A stretch of 64,000 nucleotides of DNA from Diploptera punctata (lineage: Eukaryota > Arthropoda > Insecta > Blattodea > Blaberidae): contig JASPKZ010010195.1 of assembly GCA_030220185.1 (NCBI GenBank), positions 1 through 64,000 on the forward strand, written 5' to 3'. Below, one piece after another: positions 40,272-51,445 of this stretch. The position numbers were made by a program, and so were the translations under genes. The notes beneath the pieces are model-generated. The model did not search any database and was not told the origin of the DNA. It saw nothing but the letters and a program-made list of their open reading frames with translations. The first letter of the stretch is position 1. Each line of letters begins with the position of its first letter.

Positions 40272-41768
40272 ATGAGAACAGAGATGAACAATAATATAAT
40301 AACGTTACAAACTAACTTAGGGGAGAAACTGAAGGGATTACAAGGGGAAATAAAACGAGTCGACAAGAATGTGCTCTGTAGGTTGGAGAACGCGGACAAA
40401 AGGGTGAATGATATGTGTGTATCTGTACAAAAGCTAGCCGACGAACAAGAAACACTAAAACTCCAAGTAGCTCAGAAAATTGTTGAGCAGGATAAACGCT
40501 CAGAAATGATCGAAACAATAGTTGATTCTAGATTTAATGAGTTAGGCACTAATATAGAACAGAAAGTGACTAACGAAATCAGCAAACTAAATGATGAAAT
40601 AAGTGTCCTCACAGAGAAAATTAATAGCGGATGTCAAAAAGATAGGACTCCCGAAAATGAATCACACGCGTCGGAGAGTGTTTCTTGGACGACGGCTAAC
40701 CACAAAGCACGTGCGCATACAGAAGTACTAGGGAACCCGGAGATCGCTAGTAGTTCTGTGGTGCATACTAATGTAAGCGAACCAGATAGTATACACGGGT
40801 CAGCCCCGCACTACAATTCCTCTTTCATTGATATCCCATTGCCGGAATATAACGAAAGTGAAACAAACCCCATCCAGTTCATTGAAGAACTGGAAAACTA
40901 TTTCAAAATTAAATGTATCCCGAAACACTTGTATATGTATATTGTTAAAAAGTGCCTGAAAAGCAACAGTCTTATGTGGTTCGAGGTTACTTTATCCACT
41001 GATGCTCCATACGAGACATTTAAGCAAACATTCCGTAACAAATTTTTTAGTTACGAGAAACAAATGGATATAAAATACGAGATACGCAATGGGACATATG
41101 ATAAGAGGAAAAACTTGACGTACAGCGAGCATTTTCTGTCCTTGGCTAAAAAAGCCAAACTTATCTCACCGAGTTACCCTGAACCAGAATTCGTACGAAC
41201 GTTAATCAACCATTATCCGCAGGCAATTAGGCACAGCTTGCTAATCGCGCGCGTTAGCACATACGACCAAATGATAGAAATGCTAACTATCCTGGAAGCG
41301 GGCGACAATAGGGGTAATAATCAAAGTGGAAATAGGGAAGGAGGAAATAGCAGGGAAAATACGAGTAGGAACAACTCGAACTCCGGACCTAACCGTTCAG
41401 ACGAGAGGGGGGCAGCCGCGTCCGACATACGGAAGAACAATTACCACTATCGAGGAGAGGACAGGAGATTTAGTAATATGCAGGGTAACAATAGACAATA
41501 CAGGAACGAGAATAGGGACAACAATGGTTATGGTAGAGGGTACAAGGATCTCAGGAGGGACCAGAGGGGTAAAGAACCTAGGGCCAACATGATAAACATA
41601 GGGAGGAGTGCAGAGGGCCCACGGAACCAGATTTATGGAAATATAAGGGACCATAGATACATTCCAGCGCAGAGGGGATACGATTATGACCGTACATGCA
41701 CAAGGCCAGGAAATGAACAACTTACTAATCAGGTATATGTAAGCGAGGACCTGGATAGATGTGAATAA
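40272..41768 (+). CDS. gag: Gag-like protein (Ty3/gypsy type), 498 codons
   Basis: Residues 1-118 form a charged, heptad-like coiled coil. Residues 119-185 are a linker. About 187-343 is a retrotransposon Gag/capsid domain: it opens with 'IDIPLPEYNESETNPIQFIE', has the Trp of 'SLMWFE' and 'ETFKQTFRNKF', and ends 'MIEMLTILEA'. The tail (344-498) is rich in Arg, Asn and Gly and should bind RNA. There is no CCHC zinc knuckle, which most Gag proteins of this class have. The stop at 41766-41768 is followed by non-coding DNA, not protease. The true start probably lies upstream (39737 or earlier): this ATG follows a frameshift and stop. Confidence 0.8.
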   Translation: MRTEMNNNIITLQTNLGEKLKGLQGEIKRVDKNVLCRLENADKRVNDMCVSVQKLADEQETLKLQVAQKIVEQDKRSEMIETIVDSRFNELGTNIEQKVTNEISKLNDEISVLTEKINSGCQKDRTPENESHASESVSWTTANHKARAHTEVLGNPEIASSSVVHTNVSEPDSIHGSAPHYNSSFIDIPLPEYNESETNPIQFIEELENYFKIKCIPKHLYMYIVKKCLKSNSLMWFEVTLSTDAPYETFKQTFRNKFFSYEKQMDIKYEIRNGTYDKRKNLTYSEHFLSLAKKAKLISPSYPEPEFVRTLINHYPQAIRHSLLIARVSTYDQMIEMLTILEAGDNRGNNQSGNREGGNSRENTSRNNSNSGPNRSDERGAAASDIRKNNYHYRGEDRRFSNMQGNNRQYRNENRDNNGYGRGYKDLRRDQRGKEPRANMINIGRSAEGPRNQIYGNIRDHRYIPAQRGYDYDRTCTRPGNEQLTNQVYVSEDLDRCE

Positions 41769-44093
41769 ATTACCATGCGTGTGTTCAGAGTTTGTTGCGT
41801 GTGAGCGTAGTGTCGCAAAATATGTATATATAATAATAGTACAGGAGGCCTTTGCGAGTTAACAGACTGTGAAATTAGACACTAATAGTATTAAGGGTAG
41901 ACAGACGGACAGTGAAAGTTGACACTCGAAAAAAAAAGGGGGAGAGATTTTTACACGTAAGAATGACAACGGAATGGATATATTACGTATGTATGTATGT
42001 CTTGCATTGTACTATATTGTATTGTGTGCAAAGGTAGGCACTACCGTGATTTTGGGTACGAGATAAATGTCCATGTAAACGCTGAAATTATGCAGTACCC
42101 AGGTAAGGAAGTGGTTATATACCGACAGAGTTTTGATTTAACATACAAAAAGTACAAACATATAAGCTCTACATAATCCCCAAACAAATTAAAAACAAGA
42201 CCTGATAAATTATACTTAAATGCATGAACCAGTTTTCACGGGATTCGAACTCAATACTAGCTGAGATTAGGACATAAATGAATAGTATTAGTAAAAAAAA
42301 AATAAAGGTTGTATGGTAAAGTACCAAATATAATGAGTAATTAAAATAAATAACTCTAATAAAGTGATTAAATATGCCTAGATTAAAACGCTAATCGCGA
42401 GAGGAAAGGGCACAATGGTTGTGAAAAAAAAAATAAAGTGAAATGTCGATTTAGATATTAATCATGATAATACCCCCATATTGATGAATGTGATAAAATA
42501 ATTGAATTAGTGTGAATACATAACACATGCATGTCCACTTTCAGCTAAGATTGAGTGTGATTAATAAATAGTTGATTTGAACTTAACGATAGAGAATGGA
42601 TCTATATTTTTAAATGTTTTAATCCAATCGCTCGAGCAGAAAGCTGCAGTATCTACTTAATCCAGTAAAGTAAAAGTACTTGATTGATTTTAATATTCTA
42701 TTATTTTATTATTGATGAAAGAACGCACCTAAGTCAAAAGGTTAAAATTCAGTAAATGTTAAAATGAGCCCAGATAGGCCATTGTCATTGTTTAGTACAT
42801 ACAGGTAATTGAAGAAACTTGTACAACAGTCTTAACACGAGTAAGATTATGATGATTATGATTATTTTGTCTAAAATAACAATCAGACAGTGTAAACATA
42901 GGAGCTAATGAGACAGGGTGAAGCTAAATGCACCTTAATTGAAAGGCCGAGTGGAGGTGTGAACCTATAAAGCGTGAGGAATTTATTTGTTGATTATATT
43001 TACAGAATTTAATTTGTAGACGTGGGCCGAAGCGGCACGTCACTGTGTTTGTATAACACGTGGTATTTTGTTGAAAATATTTGAGGGCAAGGGATCCCGT
43101 ATTATCTAGTTAATGAGGCCATGATCGCTGATGGAAGCGAATGTGACAATTTGTGCGAATTTGTATTCGATGTTAATAATGAGATGAGATGAAGTCATGG
43201 TCGCTGGTGGAAGCGAATGTGACATACTATGCGATTCTGTATTCGAAGGAAATGATTTTGCACGCTTAAGAAAATAACGTCGTTTGGCTGGGTAATGATG
43301 CAGCCAGTTATGCTTTGGCCGAGTAAATGAGCCGAAATATGTTGAGAATAAAATGTTAAGAATCATGAATATTCCATGGATTAATAATCATGATGAATTC
43401 ATATGTATGCAATACCTATGGGGAAAAATAAGATCAGGGTGTAATACTATCAATAATAATTGTTTATAACGATAGCACAGCTGCTTAAACGCGATATTCT
43501 AGTATTTTGGTCGCAAACATATGATCCATGTAAATAAGTCTTATTGCCTCAATTCAAATTAAATTTAGCAAAACTGAAGTATTATTCGACATATGGTTTG
43601 AAGTAGACAAAACTGGTTCACCGCAAATGAATTCCCAAGCTGTAGACGCACATTATAATGTAGGTAGATATTAAGGTGTAAATGAAATTGTAAATAAACA
43701 GTTACACATGAAGAAGCAATTTATGCTATACTGGTATTCAACTAAATAGTTTTGAATGGTAATTGTATAAGCATGAATGGTTTGAGTAGACCACCAAATT
43801 TATGTTAAGGGTGTATCTTTTTTTTTATGAATATTTATGTATGTCTATATTGCAGAAAGTGAGTCTATTTAACCTCAAAGAACGATCCCAGGTAAAAGGG
43901 ATACATATCAGTGTTTACAATCTGAACATAATTGACGTGCTGGCAACACTCGCAGGGTTAACGTGCTCTAACCAAAATATTATAGCCATTTTTTTTAAGG
44001 CCACTATAGCTATGATACTAGCATTATATTATGCGAGAGGATTATAAACAAATGAAAAAATCCCTTGATTTTTCCATTTGATTATAGGGCATA
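41769..44093 (+). other. Non-coding 3' interior of the LTR element
   Basis: No polymerase motif in any frame. It holds two tandem copies of a 77-bp unit ('ggaagcgaatgtgaca', 'gatgagatgaagtcatgg') at about 43120-43225. An 81-codon hydrophobic frame (43802-44047) ends just before the 3' LTR and is not recognised. The segment before the LTR, 'gattatagggcata', is a weak candidate polypurine tract. Confidence 0.7.
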
Positions 44094-45188
44094 TGTGGCA
44101 AGTCAGTCACACAGCCTCCTGTGTAAATCTATAAATAAATCCCTACCGGTAATAATAAGCAGATAAAATTATAATATCATTTAATGAAGCAGTTGCTGGA
44201 CTTAGGTCATATTTATACTCAAATTGATCAGGCAAGCGAGTAGAACCTGATTATGTAGGCGCAAAGATCATATAAAATGATCCAAAGAAGTCAGCATCAA
44301 TGTAATTAAATTGCTAGTTATTAAGGAGGGTACTGTCAACTCAGGTAATGTAACCCTTTCTTTTGTTAAGGCGGAAGTGGCTGACACATGATAATAACTT
44401 ACTAATGACAAAATCCTTTGCTCGACAGATTGAGTAGAAATATCTTCTAAGCCTCCAGTTAACTGATTTATCGTGATAACCATAACCCATTAGCTAAATG
44501 TACAAGCGGGGGTTTTACCCTGACACAAACAACGCTAGCAAAAAGTGTGGGTATTAGGCAATTTTCTAGCGTCTGAAGCCTAGGAAAAAACCCAAGCCTA
44601 AGAAAAAAAACCCAAGCCTAGCTAATGTTTGTGACCCGACTGTACGTGAAGCCAGCACGGAAAAAAAAGGTCCAACCTCTGAAGGCGTAAATCGCCAATA
44701 ATATATTTGTAACACCCCCGGGATCAAAATAGGAGGGCACATTAACCAATTATATGTTTCGTTATATGTGCCTAAGCACTGACCTTAGGTCCACGAGATC
44801 GAGGTAGTGGGAGTAACTAATTTACCTATAGGCGAGAGAGGCTTCTCCTCGTCACTTCTCGTATAAAATTACATCAAGTCACTTCTCGTGTACGATCAAA
44901 CAAAGTCACTTCTCAAAAACACTTCGTTCTGAAAGTTAAATAAAGTCACTTCATATATATACAATTACTTGTAGTTTATAAAAGATAAGAATAAACTACT
45001 TTTACCAGACATTCTCTACACATTAATTCTGCCCGACGAAGTCCTCGTGGAATCCTGAGATAAGAACCTCAACTCTACCGATTACCAACCTGAGCAACCT
45101 AAGTTCTCACACATGGAGAACTCCTTCAGTATTCCTAGTGTCACTAAATCCAATCTTTACCTCTTTACCCAACAATAACCCTCCTCCA
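44094..45188 (+). repeat. 3' LTR of Gag-only retrotransposon
   Basis: 1095 bp, matching the 5' LTR over its whole length with about 14 visible differences. Followed by the ACAT duplication. Confidence 0.95.
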
Positions 45189-45192
45189 ACAT

Positions 45193-45466
45193 TTATGCAT
45201 AAGTAATATAAATGGTAAGAGCGAAAATATTTGGCGTTTAGCTGCATGATGAACATTTTATATAGCATTTATGGAGATCTAGTTTGTTGCAAAACATAGA
45301 ATCTCTGATAGAACTAATGGAGTTGACATTTTTATTTAATAATAAGGCTATATTTAAAGATTTGGCGCTAAAAGTATACGTACACTTACTTCATGAGCCA
45401 CTGCAACAGATGGTAACAAAATCTCTGTTTTTTAAATGACGCTTAGCCGGTTGATGCATAACATTG
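45193..45466. mobile_element. MITE-B copy 2, last segment
   Basis: Continues the MITE from before the LTR element: 'tttaataataaggctatatt', 'aaagatttggcgctaaaag' and the terminal 'gcttagccggttgatgcata' with end CATTG. Confidence 0.75.
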
Positions 45467-46967
45467 CCCAATTATTGAAAACGTCAATATTTTTATATAT
45501 ACCAAATAGTTATTTTTTTTTATTTTGTGTGTAATTTAAGGAAATATTTACTCAATAGCATACAATAATAACAAGAGATAAGCTGTCTATAGAACGCTTT
45601 CTTTAACTTGTGGAGGAGTTGTGTTCATCACTTAAGGTGGAGGCGATAACGAGATTTCGATAAATTTTGAATAAAGTAGGCCTATGATCGTGATTGATTG
45701 AAAGACAACATTCATTAAAATATGATTGGTATGAGTGAAATGGTCGTCATAAAGTGATTGACTGATGAAAGTGTAAACAGTGCCATTCTAAAAAGGAGCA
45801 AAATGCATAAAAAAGAGTTATCTATACCTTTCCATCGCCCCATTGAAATAATCTTAAAAATTAAAATCAATAACCAGACTCAAAATATTAATAAAATGCT
45901 GCATTTTTATGATCACTAGGATTAGTATTCTTGTTCACAATTAGAGGGCGTTTTTTTATTACGCTCTGTTTTTATAATATGATAGACTCATAGTCAGACA
46001 AAGTTCTGGGGGTAAAGCGTCCGTCGTGCAGGGTTGACAATCCAGCTATTATCTCCAGCCAATTGTCTTTACGTTTTTCCACCCCGAGATCATAATAGGG
46101 CCTGTAGTGGGATTATTTTACTTTTCTTAAAATAACCTCAAGTCAAAAATAAATGCCTCTAACCAAAGTATGTGAGCTTTGACACTGAGGTGCGACGCTA
46201 ATGGTTTGAATATTCAAAGAAAAATATCTCATACGTAAAGAAGGTTATAATTACCTTGTCTGATAACATTTTGAATTATTAGATCTTCATTATCATGATA
46301 TTGATGAGATATGCTATTTTGTATGCTGTATATTTACGAAAGTTCAACATTCTTTAACGCACATTTTATCTCGGATGTGGTTTGTGGGTTTAGCGTGTGG
46401 AAATACTGATGACGAATGCTACATTTTTATTGAAATAAACTTCGCCAGATCCAATATCTTCTACAATACAATACGAAAAGTTATTTCAGTACTTTGTTTT
46501 ATCAAAATCTCCTCAGAACTCTCATCGTCTTTAGAAATTTAGTTTTCAACCAGGTTTGACTTTATTTTGCTGATACCATCTTCGAGGAACCTTGTATGAC
46601 ACACATATAACCTTACTCTATATTTTAGAGCTACTAGTGCCTTCTCGGGTTATTTCCGAGAATCTACAGAATCATTAATATATTTCATCATCAAAATGAA
46701 CTTTTAATGTTCAGGTTTCGTTCAGCCTGTCCCTATGTCTCAAGATGTTCTCGATTTATCCAGCTCTAAAAATGTCTTCCTCTGTTTCTGCGTCCTTTTG
46801 ATTGATACTGGAATAGCCTCTTCGGTAAACGACTGGATTTATTCTGTAGAAGCAATTTAACCAATTATTTTGATATGGTTTGATATTGTCTAAAGTTTTG
46901 AACTTTTAGCCTTTCGCAAATGTAAAAATGTCTCTTTTTATCCAACTTATTTAATCATGAAAGGTAA
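45467..46967. other. Unassigned sequence, with a possible MITE-A trace
   Basis: At 45640-45740 phrases such as 'gatcgtgattgattgaaaga' and 'aaaatatgattggt' recall the inner part of MITE-A in reverse. The rest is unrecognised AT-rich DNA. Confidence 0.4.
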
Positions 46968-47252
46968 GGTAAAGTGATCCCACAACAGGCCTTAAGAGAT
47001 CCTTGGGGTAGTAGGAGGTTAAGGCTCCCACTTTTCTAGACAATCGGAATTTAATATCAGTCAAGTTGTCAGCCCTGCGTGACGACCGCCTTCATCCCCA
47101 GAACAGCGTCTGTTACTCATATCGGTTTGACGCTGAGTCGACTACAGGGAAATGGTGCCGCACAGAAGGTTGGGTCTGTTTAAAATTTCTGGCCCCAAAC
47201 GTGTAGCATATTTCCTTAACCAACTACGCTAGGACGTATCCCCTACAACTAA
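46968..47252 (-). mobile_element. SINE-4 copy 2
   Basis: Longer than the copy at 15293: it adds 'aggtaaagtgatcccacaac' before 'ccttggggtagtaggaggtt' and ends 'gtagcatatttccttaacca', 'actacgctaggacgtat'. An A-run (47250-47260) follows on the plus strand. Confidence 0.65.
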
Positions 47253-47457
47253 AAAAAAAAATGTGTAAAATATAATTTGTTCAGCTTGTAATTCGGTTAT
47301 ATGTCCCTGATTCAAAATCAAATAATGTTGGTAATAATTTACATTTATAAATGATAACTTTGCCTGTGGTCCTCTCTGGGCGTAAAACATAGTCTCTTAC
47401 TTTTAAAAAAGAAGAAATACTACTACTGCTCCATGGCGCGACATTCCTAGAAGACAC
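47253..47457. other. Unassigned sequence
   Basis: No recognised feature. Confidence 0.4.
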
Positions 47458-47725
47458 TTGCCTACTTGCCTAGCAGCTGGCTGTTGGCTTCACATCCATT
47501 TGGTGTTAATCGCGGAGATGGACGATTATCTGCCAGTATAGGAGAGACATTTATGTTTGGTATCCAAGACGAAAAAGCTGGTTTTCTTAACTTGGAGCTT
47601 CTTTTGTTAGAGCTACCCTATTTTCTCAAAATGCTGTGTGGACACCGTTCTCATTCTGATCGAAATTCCATAAGAAAATTTCATTCCTTGTGGGGATTTG
47701 AATCAGAGCATGTTCTGTATCTCCA
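47458..47725 (-). mobile_element. SINE-2 copy, degenerate head
   Basis: 'cagctggctgttggcttcac', 'gaccgttctcattctg'-like, and 'cataagaaaatttcattcc' with 'gtggggatttgaatcaga' follow SINE-2 in order. An open frame of 137 codons across it comes from the repeat and is not considered a gene. Confidence 0.65.
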
Positions 47726-48135
47726 AGCTAAAATCATTAAACAACAGTATCCTAAAACCAATATTGGACCCACAAGGAATATGAATGGGAAGCTTCTCAA
47801 CAAAATACTTTATAATCTTAATTTATATTGTTCTCCTAATATAATAGGCCTATATTATGAGTTACAAAGTTTAGGATAATGAGATGTGCAGGTCTTATAG
47901 CTCGAATGAATGAATTTATAAACTATTTTAATTCTTTTTATTGGGAAACATTGGAAAAAGCCATAACAAAAGCCTAGATAAGATTGGCAGGATTATATCC
48001 CGATGGATCTAAATTGATATCGGAATCAAGAACTGGATTCAGCTGGCTGAGGATGAGGACCATTTGAGAGCCTGAGTGAATCCAGAATCGAACCTATAGG
48101 TTTCACAAACCACAGAATTAGTTACTTTTAGTACC

Positions 48136-48137
<2 letters not shown>

Positions 48138-48190
<53 letters not shown>

Positions 48191-48192
48191 GT
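48138..48192. repeat. (TG)n / (TATG)n microsatellite
   Basis: A TG run passes into TATG units. Confidence 0.95.
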
Positions 48193-49400
48193 TTTAATGC
48201 CAGTCATTTGTCATTTCGTGTTTCCAGGTCTGCTCTGGGCGGGTAGATGGCGTTAAAGTGATTTATTTCCAATGTACGAATCTCATCGGCATACCACTTT
48301 AGGTTAATGATGCATTCTTGTATTGTGTATAGAGAAAAGTATAGGATGAGTGTATGTTTATGTGTTTGTGTAATGTGTGTTGTACGAGGTATGAAGGGAG
48401 AAGGGCAATGCCTAAACATAGCCAGCTACCGTCGAAAACGCCAAAGGAGTCACCTGGCTTAGCTATCAACAGTACCACATGCGTCCTGAACATATGTACA
48501 GAGGAGGGGTTTGCAATTTAATACAGTCATCTGCTGTACAATCTAGCTCTTTAAAATTATATATCAGCACCCACCTGGCCCCGATATTTAAAATTTTACA
48601 TCATCCTTCACGAATTAGGTCTTTGCCTGTTCCGAACTCACATCTGTTTAGCCCAGCGCTTTCTTGGTCTTCCTACCGATATTCGTCCTCCAGGATTATA
48701 CATCAGTGTCATCTTTGGTATCCTACCCTTTGCCATTCTTTATAGATGTTCTATCCAATTGTTCCTGTGCGTCTTATGATTCCGTCCGACTTAATCATGT
48801 GAAACGTTTGAAAAAGATCGTATTACGTGATGGGTTTCCAGCCCGACGAACAACCCCGAACCTTGAGGACAGGAGGGTTTTTGTTGGGGTCACTTTACCT
48901 TAGAAGGTTGCCTTGTCCTCCGGCTGACGAGAGTCCTCTTCCCGGGTTTATTTTCTTTCTCCTAGACCTAAGACGGACACTCTGTGACTCAAAGTGCAGT
49001 AACTAGGTATAAACATGAGCTTTTCTTGATCGTTCAGTGCACAGTATCTCGATCGATATCAAGACTCAAATTGAGTCGTGACACAGTGATTGCCCATCTA
49101 TGTCCTACACCCTTACCAATACTCACACTTGGGGTAAAGTGTATTGGGACTTTTTATCGACAGCCATGTCTAGATCCGCCGTATTCAGTTGAAGCAGGGC
49201 CATCTCTTTCAGGATGTGGTTCTTCACCACGTACGGACGGTCTTGATTATAGCTTCATCAGAGATAAAGGTGTTGCATATCTCCTCCACTTAACCCTGGG
49301 TTGGTGAGGACCATTGTAGGGTCTACCCCTAACAAATGTGCTGCCTCTATCTTCCCCTTGACTCCTTTAATTTTACAATTAAATTAATTTTATAAAATTA
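48193..49400. other. Unassigned segment, less AT-rich
   Basis: About 1.2 kb with noticeably more G+C than its surroundings and several short frames, none recognised. It runs up to a minus-strand tRNA-like head at 49402-49475, so part of it may be the body of a long SINE or other repeat. Confidence 0.4.
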
Positions 49401-49401
49401 T

Positions 49402-49475
49402 CAACCTCCTGGGTATCGAACCCGTCCCGCTAATCGGAAACTGTCATCCTACCATCTGAACTAGCACGACGGGTA
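49402..49475 (-). repeat. tRNA-like head (A and B boxes)
   Basis: On the minus strand A box TAGTTCAGATGG and B box GGTTCGATACC are well formed at normal spacing. Stems are only partly paired and no anticodon loop can be fixed. Probably a SINE head reading into 48964-49400. Confidence 0.5.
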
Positions 49476-50365
49476 CTTTTAGTCCTGTTATGTTTATAAA
49501 CTAGTATTTTTTGTGTTAATTAACATTTGTCATTTCCAACTTTAACCATTTATTAAACAGAAACACTCTTTAGTGAATAACACATATTTTTAATCTAAAG
49601 ATTAAAAACAATATTTTATTAGTTCAGAGGCACGAATTGTACTTTTTATAGCGATCGTTAAGTCAGGAATACTTGATCTAAATAGGTTTTTATGATATCA
49701 CTTATTACTTTAAAGTGCTTTATATGGCAATGATTTTATTTTATTGTGCTAAGTAATTGCAATATCTGCATGGATTCACGGTAATGTATTTTGCCTACTA
49801 ACTTGAATTTATTTCTGCAGAAATTCCATTACAGCTAGATTTATTTAGCGATATAATACTGACTCTGTCTTTTGTTTTGTCTGATACATTCTCCATGTGC
49901 ACTCGGGTGTGGAATTCAACATTTAACTGATACGTCTTGAGCGTAGTAAGAAGGAATACATTTAGGATTTCATGAAATCTAGTAAACATCTCAAATGGAT
50001 GGAAAATGTAGCGCTAAATATGTGCATTATTCTATTATCGGTTATAGTTTAAGGGATGAGTTGTTAAAGAATTGCTGATTTAGATGAAGCATTGAAATGT
50101 ATCTAGGATTAAAACTCATAGAAGCCGAGAGAATGAATAAAAAAACAGGCTAAAAATCTTGGTTTAGCTGACCCGGTTGGGTTTGATTCATACATCATTT
50201 CCTAAATTTAAGAAATTTAAGAATTTTTTTCCTTCTATACAGATATAATCGTGCAGCCTTACCAAAAATAAGTTCGTATTATTACTGGTACAGATGTCTT
50301 ACATTCATGAACAGTTGTTGCATTTTATAGCATACCCTTAAATTATCAATGTATCCTATAAAATA
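49476..50365. other. Unassigned AT-rich sequence
   Basis: No recognised feature apart from a few ATCC units next to the SINE-1 copy. Confidence 0.4.
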
Positions 50366-50606
50366 TCCATCCATCCATCCATCCATAGTAATTCTGCCCG
50401 AAGGCAGGTCCTTCACTGCAATCATAACATTTTCATGCTATGCTTGCAGCTTTACTAGGGATTTGTAGGTGTGGTAGCTTCCCGTTGCTTTCCACACTGG
50501 TGAAGGATGATGATGATGATGGTGGTGGTGATGATGACCATATGATTTCGGGGACCGTTTGGGCCTTAAAGTTTTCCTGACATTTGTCTTACAGGTGAGG
50601 AAAAAC
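50366..50606 (-). mobile_element. SINE-1 copy, head missing, (ATGG)n tail
   Basis: Tail complement 'ccatccatccatccatcc' at 50366-50384, then 'attctgcccgaaggcaggtc', 'gtggtagcttcccgttgctt' and 'catttgtcttacaggtgagg'. The tRNA head is absent, so it is 5'-truncated at about 50606. Confidence 0.8.
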
Positions 50607-50631
50607 CTATAAAATATATCAGCTTAATTTA

Positions 50632-50636
<5 letters not shown>

Positions 50637-50672
<36 letters not shown>
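50637..50672. repeat. (TA)n microsatellite
   Basis: A TA run at the border of the tRNA-like cassette. Confidence 0.9.
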
Positions 50673-50673
<1 letters not shown>

Positions 50674-50691
50674 TATGATAAGAAAAATAAA

Positions 50692-50761
50692 TGCCCGGAC
50701 AGGATTCGAACCCGGATCTCTGAGTCTGTACCTCAGCGTGATATCCATTACACTACCAGGC
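50692..50761 (-). tRNA. tRNA-like body, loop reads ACA
   Basis: The same 70-nt body as at 1860 and 2155 (loop GTACAGA, stem CTGAG/CTCAG), with both internal boxes. Leader complement 'cttatatatg' at about 50788-50797 and the hairpin 'actagatgtcg..' at 50815-50860. Confidence 0.5.
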
Positions 50762-50886
50762 GAATCCAATTCAAACACTTATTTTTCTTATATATGTATT
50801 ATACTCTCCATTATTACTAGATGTCGCGAGAACACTGTCTTCACTGCCATCTAGTAGCTGACTATATCAAGTAAGCAAATTAAAGA

Positions 50887-51329
50887 GACTATTTAACTCA
50901 TGCCCCAAATGGGAGTCAATGACCAATCACGTTTCAATGATTTCTGTTTTACAACCAATCAGAGTCGTGTTTCACCAAATATTTATCAGTGTTATAATTA
51001 CCATATTAAAGAAAGCTCCTCCTTACAATATTGCGTTCCTTTGGCAATAAATAGTATGATCTCGTTGCAGTGATAAACAAAAGAAGCAGTAGAAGCGTAC
51101 CTATCGTTTCTCATTTGTTTTCAAACATCGCCGTTTACATTAAATATATAAATATTTTAAAATAACTATAGTTAAAATAATGATTTGTGAGTAAACAGCT
51201 TAATTTTATTCGTAAATAGTCCTAACAAATGCCACTCTTGATTTCCAAATTCTCTAGATAAATTCACTCCTCACTTCGTGAGTCGTGAATTTATCGATAA
51301 TTTGGAAATCACTCGTGGCATTACTTATG
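50887..51329 (+). mobile_element. MITE-A copy 4 (short form) inserted in a tRNA-like cassette
   Basis: Starts ACTATTTAACTCATGCCCC and ends GGCATTACTTATG. It is an internally shortened copy with the complete 3' hairpin. The flanks ('gtaagcaaattaaagag' and 'aatattta..ttactttatag') are adjacent in the uninterrupted cassettes at 1741-2236 and 29850-30015, which defines the element's borders. Confidence 0.8.
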
Positions 51330-51445
51330 AATATTTATTTTACTTTATAGCAGTGACGCTTTATCGATGTTATAATTAAATCTTTAACATTGAGCAATGC
51401 AAGCTTAATATGGTATGATAAGAAAAATAAACGCCTGGACGGGAT
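51330..51445 (-). repeat. tRNA-like cassette remainder
   Basis: 'ctttatagcagtgacgcttt', 'cattgagcaatgcaagctt' and 'ataagaaaaataaacgcctg' continue the cassette into the 3' end of another tRNA-like body, which is cut at 51445 by Helitron-2. Confidence 0.7.

Larger units (their letters stand above)
38341..45188 (+). mobile_element. Gag-only LTR retrotransposon (6.85 kb)
   Basis: Two near-identical LTRs flank a 4.66-kb interior with a primer binding site, a Gag-like coding region and about 2.3 kb of non-coding DNA. ACAT is duplicated at 38337-38340 and 45189-45192. There is no protease, reverse transcriptase, RNase H or integrase in any frame, so it matches the 'TR-GAG' or non-autonomous Ty3/gypsy-like type and would need enzymes from a relative. 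It interrupts MITE-B, whose halves rejoin exactly across it. A related minus-strand copy is at 53456-59629. Confidence 0.9.

Noticed and set aside
41326..41720. Overlapping frames within the Gag gene
   Set aside because: Shadows of the Arg/Asn/Gly-rich Gag tail in other frames.
43802..44047. Hydrophobic 81-codon frame as an envelope gene of the LTR element
   Set aside because: Too short, no signal peptide/cleavage pattern that I can defend, and the equivalent region in the minus copy does not support a preserved frame.
47466..47879. 137-codon frame as a host gene
   Set aside because: Its first two thirds is a SINE-2 copy read in the opposite sense.
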